5,753 nt of DNA. It comes from an uncultured Pirellulaceae bacterium. Its GTDB lineage: Bacteria; Planctomycetota; Planctomycetia; Pirellulales; Pirellulaceae. Position 1 is the stretch's first letter, and each line of letters begins with the position of its first letter. Under the pieces are notes generated by a model that saw nothing but the letters and a program-made list of their open reading frames with translations, did not search any database and had not been told where the DNA came from. The stretch spans positions 1 to 5,753 of the forward strand of contig CAMYKF010000129.1 in NCBI GenBank assembly GCA_947258905.1, written 5' to 3'. Shown in pieces: positions 1 to 4,684 of this stretch. The position numbers and the translations under genes were made by a program.

Positions 1-1
1 A

Positions 2-1048
2 ACCCCGGAGGAGGTCGAGAAAATCATCGGGCTCCTGGAGAAGAACCTCAGACAGGGAGCCCTCGGCGTGGGGACGACCATCGGCTACATGGCCGACCAC
101 GTGACATCGGCAGAACTTATCGGCGCGAAGAAGCTGACTGCGAAATACGGTAGATTCTCACACGATCACGTCCGCTTCCTGAGCCAGGCGGCGCCGATGT
201 CCGGCATGATCGGGGTACAGGAGGTCGTCGATCCGGCCATCCTCTACGGTGGTGGCACGATTGTCGCCCATTACCACGCGAATACCGCGGGACAGATGCC
301 GTTGGTGGAGACCTACATCGAGCAGGCTCGCGACAAGGGATATCCCGTCATCCTCGAGATTTACCCGTACAACTACGGCGGCGCAGGTAACGGGGTCCAG
401 GCCGTTTATCTGAAGCCGGAGAACTACCAGCGTAACCTGGGCCGCAGCTACGGGGACATTATCGACCAGCTCACCGGTAAGCCACTCGACAAGGCGACCT
501 ATGAGCGCATGGTCAAGGAGGATCCAACGCATCCGGTCTACCTCTATCACGCACAGATGGACATGGTGGTCGCTGGAGTCGCCCGTCCGGACACGCTCAT
601 CGGCTCCGATGCATTCCCTTACTTTAACAGCAAGACAGGGAAACTCGTGACCGACTGGGACACCCCGTACAACGAGGCCGTGGGTCACCCGCGCGGAGCA
701 GGCACCCGCGCAAAGGTGTTGCGCTTGCATCGAGAAGGCAAGCTGGGCGACCTCACCCTGATGCAGACGATCTCTAAGATGTCCTACATGTGGGCCGACT
801 ATCTCGCCAACAACGGCGTCGAGCAGATGAATAAGAAGGGCCGCATACAGGAGGGCAGCGATGCCGACATCGTGGTCTTCGACCCGGCAACCGTGACCGA
901 CAACTCGGACCTCTTCCCGCTGGACAAGAACGTCGCGCCGTCGACCGGCATTCCCTACGTCATCGTCAGCGGCGTTGTCGTCGTTGAAGACTCCAAGGTC
1001 CTCAAGGTCTTCCCCGGCAAACCGGTACGTGCAGAGATCATCGAGTAG
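2..1048 (+). CDS. N-acyl-D-amino-acid deacylase-like amidohydrolase (D-aminoacylase family), 5' truncated
   Basis: The frame is open from base 2 and ends at TAG 1046-1048, giving 348 visible residues. The family is usually about 480-560 residues, so the N-terminal third with the first HxH metal motif lies outside the window. The first ATG-type codon inside (GTG at 68) falls within conserved sequence (ALGVGTTIGYM) and is not the start. The fold is the amidohydrolase TIM barrel. Likely metal ligands or catalytic residues are the second His of SHDHVRF (codon at 167), the His of AHYHANTAG (codon at 275) and the Asp of LIGSDAFP (codon at 608). HPRGAGTRAKVLR matches the HPRGYGTFPRVL-type segment of the family, and the C-terminal EGSDADIVVFDP closes the small beta domain. 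Family members remove the acyl group from N-acyl-D-amino acids such as N-acyl-D-glutamate. The exact substrate is inferred only. The protein may be exported, as its downstream relative was, but its own N-terminus is not visible. Confidence 0.85.
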   Translation, partial: TPEEVEKIIGLLEKNLRQGALGVGTTIGYMADHVTSAELIGAKKLTAKYGRFSHDHVRFLSQAAPMSGMIGVQEVVDPAILYGGGTIVAHYHANTAGQMPLVETYIEQARDKGYPVILEIYPYNYGGAGNGVQAVYLKPENYQRNLGRSYGDIIDQLTGKPLDKATYERMVKEDPTHPVYLYHAQMDMVVAGVARPDTLIGSDAFPYFNSKTGKLVTDWDTPYNEAVGHPRGAGTRAKVLRLHREGKLGDLTLMQTISKMSYMWADYLANNGVEQMNKKGRIQEGSDADIVVFDPATVTDNSDLFPLDKNVAPSTGIPYVIVSGVVVVEDSKVLKVFPGKPVRAEIIE

Positions 1049-1160
1049 CCAATGCACACAAGGCGGTTGCGGCTCTGATCATTGGACAATTTCTGCTTTA
1101 CATTGATCGAGCCCTGCTCGCGAAGACAACCCCCAAACTTAAATTATTGGAGAGTTCAAC

Positions 1161-1364
1161 GTGGTTAGAGAAAGAGTTACCGGAAACCGGATGCCGTTCC
1201 AAGGTTGCGCCATCATTGCAGGCCTTCTCATGTTGGTCGGCACGCCGTCGTTCGCCCAGGGCTACGATCTCGTGATCGCGAACGGTCGGGTCATGGATCC
1301 TGAAACCGGGTTCATCGATTACCACACGCACGGGCAGGATGATTTCGCATATGGCCTCTACTAA
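1161..1364 (+). pseudogene. Truncated, internally deleted N-terminal remnant of a D-aminoacylase-like amidohydrolase
   Basis: This is a 67-codon reading frame from GTG 1161 to TAA 1362-1364, with a GGAGA Shine-Dalgarno at 1149-1153. It begins with a signal peptide: Arg residues, then the hydrophobic core CAIIAGLLMLVG and a likely cut after PSFA (residue 32). Next comes YDLVIANGRVMDPETG, the typical first beta strand of N-acyl-D-amino-acid deacylases. That runs straight into FIDYHTHGQDDFAYGLY, which carries the HxH metal motif. In intact relatives roughly 40-50 residues separate these two segments, and some 450 more follow the second, so the gene has lost an internal block in frame and everything after LY. 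It resembles the missing 5' end of the preceding gene's family and is probably the wreck of a tandem paralogue. It cannot form a barrel, so enzymatic activity is excluded. An expressed short exported peptide is possible but unsupported. An alternative start is ATG 1191, with no good ribosome site. Confidence 0.75.
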
Positions 1365-1420
1365 TTGCCAATCATAGTGAAGTGTAAACAGTGATAGTCA
1401 CATAACCAGGAGATATCCAA

Positions 1421-2764
1421 ATGATGAAGAATTTACTTGTTACGCTGGCCATCGTCGCATTGGCCCTTGCAGGCCCGCTGGCGATGGCGAAAGACACTAA
1501 ACCGGAAAGCCAGATCCTGATCCAGAACGTCAAGGTTTTCGACGGTGTCAGCGATAATTTGTCGAGCACGACCAATATCCTCATCAAGGGTAACAAGATC
1601 GCCAGCATTTCCACCGATGCCAAGTCTGGTAGCGACGCCACGGTGATCGATGGCGGCGGCCGCGTGTTAATGCCGGGGCTTGCGGACACGCATGTCCACC
1701 TTGCGTTTGGTTCGATGAACCAGACCGTGGTGTTCGTCGGGGATGCCGGTTACAACTACATCCATCAGACCAAGGACGCCAAGGGTTACCTGATGCGCGG
1801 GGTCACGGTGGTACGTGATATGGGTGGTGATGTATTCGGTCTAAAGCTGGCAATCGATCAAGGCATGGTGCCCGGGCCGCGCATCTACGCTTCGGGAGCC
1901 ACCCTTAGCCAGACGGCCGGGCATGGCGATTTTCGCTTTCACAACCAACAGCATCCGAAGTTCGGAGGCTCAACGCCCGAATACGTAAAGCAAGGGATGG
2001 GATATATCGTCGACGGCGTGCCCGATGTCCTGACCGCAGCGCGCGAAAATCTTCGACGCGGCGCTTCGCAGATCAAGATGATGGCAGGCGGCGGCTACTC
2101 TTCGCCGGCCGATCCCTTGCTCGGGAATCAGTATAACTTCGAGGAAATCAAAGCGGCGGTGGATACGGCGAAGGACTGGGGTACCTATGTCACGATTCAT
2201 TCCTATCATCCATCTGCCATCAACCGTGCTATCGACGCCGGCGTGAAGGACGTCGGCCACGGCCAGTTGCTCGACGAGAAGACACTTAAACGCATGGCCA
2301 AGGAAGGGGTCTTCCTGAGTACCCAGCCGTTCACCGTCTGCAACGAACCCCAACTGGATGCCTTCTCCAACGCGAAACTTGAACAGGTCTGCAAGGGCAC
2401 GGCCTACGTCTACGAGACTGCGAAGAAGATTAATGGCCTAAAAATCACTTACGGAACGGATCTGTTTTTCGTTCCCGAGGAGGTCATTGGGGAATCGGTC
2501 CAACAGATGGAGCGCTTGCTCAAGTGGTACCAACCGGTGGAGATCCTCCGTATGGCGACGGGCAACACTACTGAGCTGTGGAAGATGAGCGGTATACGCA
2601 ACCCCTATCCCGACGGCGACCTGGGTGTGGTCAAGGAAGGTGCCTACGCCGACCTGCTGTTGGTCGAGGGCAACCCGCTGGAAGATCTGAGCGCGGTGAC
2701 TGATCAGGACAACCTCAAGATCATCATGAAGGACGGCAAGATTTACAAGAACACGCTGAACTGA
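1421..2764 (+). CDS. Exported amidohydrolase, imidazolonepropionase / Xaa-Pro dipeptidase-like
   Basis: This is a complete gene of 447 residues. The start at ATG 1421 follows AGGAG at 1408-1412; a second ATG at 1424 would give almost the same protein. Residues 1-23 form a signal peptide (MMKNLL, hydrophobic core, cut after AMA), so it acts in the periplasm or outside. The mature part is a metal-dependent amidohydrolase of the COG1228 type. ILIQNVKVFDG is the N-terminal beta domain, and GLADTHVHL gives H91 and H93. K219 in QIKMMAGGG is the probable carboxylated lysine, H260 lies in VTIHSY, H280 in VGHG and D347 in YGTDL. LSQTAGHGDFR (residues 162-172) is a signature of this group. Characterised relatives (Sgx9260, Cc2672) cleave Xaa-Pro and other C-terminal dipeptide bonds, so a dipeptidase or carboxypeptidase-like role is likely. 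The only two cysteines, C307 and C324, could form a disulfide outside the cytoplasm. It lies 56 bases after the amidohydrolase remnant. Confidence 0.88.
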   Translation: MMKNLLVTLAIVALALAGPLAMAKDTKPESQILIQNVKVFDGVSDNLSSTTNILIKGNKIASISTDAKSGSDATVIDGGGRVLMPGLADTHVHLAFGSMNQTVVFVGDAGYNYIHQTKDAKGYLMRGVTVVRDMGGDVFGLKLAIDQGMVPGPRIYASGATLSQTAGHGDFRFHNQQHPKFGGSTPEYVKQGMGYIVDGVPDVLTAARENLRRGASQIKMMAGGGYSSPADPLLGNQYNFEEIKAAVDTAKDWGTYVTIHSYHPSAINRAIDAGVKDVGHGQLLDEKTLKRMAKEGVFLSTQPFTVCNEPQLDAFSNAKLEQVCKGTAYVYETAKKINGLKITYGTDLFFVPEEVIGESVQQMERLLKWYQPVEILRMATGNTTELWKMSGIRNPYPDGDLGVVKEGAYADLLLVEGNPLEDLSAVTDQDNLKIIMKDGKIYKNTLN

Positions 2765-2823
2765 GCGCTGAGCAAGCGGTGCAAACGCCCTGTTGGCTCC
2801 CGGCAGTGGGCTATTCAAGAAAA

Positions 2824-2854
2824 GGTGGAGTCTACGTCAATCGTAGACTCCGTC
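2824..2854 (+). promoter_or_regulatory. Strong intercistronic stem-loop before the alpha/beta hydrolase gene
   Basis: A perfect 10-base inverted repeat, GGAGTCTACG (2827-2836) and CGTAGACTCC (2842-2851), surrounds a 5-base loop TCAAT. In RNA, two G-U wobbles and one G-C pair (2824-2854) extend the stem to 13 pairs. It is followed by eight A residues (2855-2862), not by T residues, so it is not a canonical + strand terminator. It ends 16 bases before the ribosome site of the next gene. Likely roles are protecting the 3' end of the upstream transcript, an mRNA processing site, or a palindromic operator. The sequence alone does not separate these. On the minus strand the stem would be followed by the short T-rich run TTTTCTT, a weak terminator at best. 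Confidence 0.6.
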
Positions 2855-2870
2855 AAAAAAAACAGCATAT

Positions 2871-2875
2871 AGGAG
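2871..2875 (+). promoter_or_regulatory. Ribosome binding site setting the start of the alpha/beta hydrolase
   Basis: AGGAG lies 8 bases upstream of ATG 2884. The reading frame stays open further upstream to a GTG at 2779, but that stretch crosses the stem-loop and A-run and looks non-coding, so this site decides the start at 2884. Confidence 0.8.
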
Positions 2876-2883
2876 ATGGAATC

Positions 2884-3798
2884 ATGAAACCTACTCCCGA
2901 AGATAAGGAAAAACTCTCAGCCCCAGCACAAGAGTGGTTGGAATCAGGAACACATATCGAGATTGAAAAGAGATCGATATTTGTGACCGATCGGGGCGAG
3001 GGCATACCGATCCTGCTGATCCACGGCCATCCTTCATCCTGTCTGGACTGGAAGGGAGTCTGCGATCGGCTGGAGTCACAGGCACGACTGGTGGCATTTG
3101 ATATGGTCGGATGGGGCCTGAGCGACAAACCCGCTTCTTTCAGCTATTCACTCATGCAGCAGGCTGATGTTGTCGATGCGCTAATGAAGACGCTCGGTAT
3201 CAAAGAAGCGCATGTGGTAAGCCACGACCTGGGTACGAGCCTGCATACCGAATTGCTTGCCAGAGACCTGGAACGGGAGCTTTCCTTTAAGGTGCTGTCT
3301 TCACAGTTCTTCAATGGCAGCATTCTGCAATGGCTATCCAACGAACCGGGAACCATGAATCGAGCGCAAAGCAATAAGACCCTGTTCCAGGCTATGGAAG
3401 AGTTCGTTCAGGTTACGCCTGAAGCCTTTGTCGAAGGCTTTAAGATGGCCACGTTGGGAAACCTGAGTGTCGAAGACATGCAATTACGCTCAGAATTGTT
3501 CTTCTACAAGGATCAGCACCTGCGACTGGCTGCCCAATCGGGATATATGCGCGAACGATACGTGCATCGGGATAGATGGGTAGGTGCTATGCAAAAGTCC
3601 AATCCGGTCCGAATTGCCTGGGCGAAGGATGATCCGGTAGCCGTGGTTGCCATCGGTCGCGAGCTGGAAAAGCAATGTCCGAATGCCACCTACGTGGAAT
3701 GGGGAGGCATAGGGCATTTCCCTAATGCCGAGGATCCCGATTTCGTAGCTGAACAAGTGGCTTTGTCGGCAGGACTATCCTATTCCGCCAACAAGTGA
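2884..3798 (+). CDS. Alpha/beta hydrolase, PEG1/MEST-like, Asp nucleophile (epoxide hydrolase/dehalogenase superfamily)
   Basis: This is 304 residues with no signal peptide, so it is probably cytoplasmic. The oxyanion motif is HGHPSS (residues 47-52). The nucleophile elbow is VSHDLGTS with D115, the acid is probably D250 in AKDDPVA, and the catalytic His is H278 in GIGHFP. An aspartate rather than a serine at the elbow places it with haloalkane dehalogenases, epoxide hydrolases and the PEG1/MEST group, which form an alkyl- or acyl-enzyme on Asp. Several blocks recall animal MEST: GWGLSDKP followed by YSLMQQADVVDAL, SHDxG at the elbow, RWVGAM, and DPV followed by a HFPNAEDP-like end. The residue after the nucleophile is Leu, not the halide-binding Trp of classic haloalkane dehalogenases, which argues against simple dehalogenation. 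Local GC is about 50%, below that of the first and last genes. The substrate is unknown. Confidence 0.82.
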   Translation: MKPTPEDKEKLSAPAQEWLESGTHIEIEKRSIFVTDRGEGIPILLIHGHPSSCLDWKGVCDRLESQARLVAFDMVGWGLSDKPASFSYSLMQQADVVDALMKTLGIKEAHVVSHDLGTSLHTELLARDLERELSFKVLSSQFFNGSILQWLSNEPGTMNRAQSNKTLFQAMEEFVQVTPEAFVEGFKMATLGNLSVEDMQLRSELFFYKDQHLRLAAQSGYMRERYVHRDRWVGAMQKSNPVRIAWAKDDPVAVVAIGRELEKQCPNATYVEWGGIGHFPNAEDPDFVAEQVALSAGLSYSANK

Positions 3799-3915
3799 TC
3801 CACTTTTAGGTAATGCCAACGACTGCCAACGCGACCTGGCTTTGTTCCCGTAAGCTTGGCGCACGAACTTCTGATTGACCACGAGAGAAGAAATACATGG
3901 AGCATGGAGGAAGAA
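3799..3915 (+). other. Intergenic spacer with a short direct repeat
   Basis: These 117 bases between the alpha/beta hydrolase and HAD genes hold no gene or terminator that I can support. TGCCAACG occurs twice (3814-3821 and 3824-3831) at an interval of exactly ten bases, about one helical turn. The pattern would suit a regulator binding site but is short enough to be chance. Confidence 0.3.
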
Positions 3916-4638
3916 ATGAACCTATCAAACATCAAGGCCTGCGTTTTCGATACGTTTGGCACCGTACTGGACTGGCGTGGGTCGGTGTCCCGCCAAGTGG
4001 CCGAAGTGGCCAAGACCAAAGGCGTCGAAGGCGATTGGGAGGACTTCACCGACCAATGGCGCGGGTATTACTATAAGTGGACGGCCGATATCGGCTATGG
4101 CAAACGCCAATACCTGTCGATTGACTACATTCACCGGATCGGTCTCGACCATCTGGCGGAAGAGTTTGGCTTGCCGCTTTCCGAAGAAGAAAAAACATCG
4201 CTTTTACGGGCTTGGCGCCACCTCGATCCGTGGCCGGATTCGGTCGAAGGCCTGGTACGACTAAAGAAGAAATTCATGATCAGCCCTCTGTCGAACAGTG
4301 ACTTCGGCATGATGGCCGAAATGAGCAAGAACGCGGGTCTTCCCTGGGATGCCATCATCGCGGCCGAACTGGCTCGCACCTACAAACCGAGTCCCGCCAT
4401 GTATCTGCTCGGACCGACGCTCTGGGGCTTTGAGCCGGGGGAAGTGCTGATGTGCGCGGCCCATGTGCTGGACCTCAAGGCAGCCCGCTACGCAGGCCTG
4501 CGTACGGCGTTCATAGCGCGACCAAATGAATTCGGTGGACCGGGCAACAAGCACTATACCGCCGACCTCGTGAAAGCAGACGAAGACGACATCGGTTCGG
4601 CCAGCATCATTGATTTAGCGGACAAACTGGGTGCTTGA
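3916..4638 (+). CDS. Type II haloacid dehalogenase-like HAD hydrolase
   Basis: This is 240 residues, a normal length for (S)-2-haloacid dehalogenases, cytoplasmic. The start is ATG 3916, preceded by GGAGGA at 3906-3911; ATG 3904 and TTG 3856 are in frame but lack a better ribosome site, and MNLSNIKACVFD is a typical family N-terminus. HAD motif I is VFDTFGTVLDW with nucleophile D12 and T16. R49 in DQWRGYYYKW sits where the substrate-binding Arg of L-2-haloacid dehalogenase does. Motif II is PLSNSD (S126, N127), motif III is K157 in TYKPSP, and the last motif is CAAHVLDLKAARYAGLRTAFIARP with D186. LDPWPD (residues 103-108) is also usual in this group. Family members hydrolyse 2-haloacids through an Asp ester. 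Relative to L-DEX, the Ser and Asn of the SSNxxD motif read Ala (181) and His (183), as in a common AAH subgroup whose substrates are mostly untested. True dehalogenase activity is therefore uncertain. Confidence 0.85.
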   Translation: MNLSNIKACVFDTFGTVLDWRGSVSRQVAEVAKTKGVEGDWEDFTDQWRGYYYKWTADIGYGKRQYLSIDYIHRIGLDHLAEEFGLPLSEEEKTSLLRAWRHLDPWPDSVEGLVRLKKKFMISPLSNSDFGMMAEMSKNAGLPWDAIIAAELARTYKPSPAMYLLGPTLWGFEPGEVLMCAAHVLDLKAARYAGLRTAFIARPNEFGGPGNKHYTADLVKADEDDIGSASIIDLADKLGA

Positions 4639-4684
4639 TCCGAGGCACAAGTATTGAAGCCAACCAACCATTGGACACTGAAAA

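Noticed and set aside
158..1057. Long minus-strand reading frame of 299 codons opposite the first amidohydrolase
   Set aside because: It is an antisense shadow: the + strand has clear family motifs throughout, while the minus translation is rich in Val/His/Arg with no recognisable domain.
1082..1111. Possible sigma-70 promoter upstream of the amidohydrolase remnant (TGGACA at 1083-1088)
   Set aside because: No acceptable -10 box lies at 16-18 bases spacing.
1191..1230. Lipoprotein signal in the remnant (FQGC)
   Set aside because: The Cys precedes the hydrophobic core instead of following it, so it is not a lipobox.
2824..2854. Stem-loop as a rho-independent terminator for the + strand
   Set aside because: It is followed by eight A residues rather than a T-run.
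2779..2883. Upstream extension of the alpha/beta hydrolase frame to GTG 2779
   Set aside because: It crosses a strong stem-loop and an A-run, has no ribosome site at 2779, and ATG 2884 has AGGAG at ideal spacing.
3856..3915. Earlier TTG or ATG starts for the HAD gene
   Set aside because: The added residues are hydrophilic and unlike the family; MNLSNIKACVFD after GGAGGA fits the normal N-terminus.
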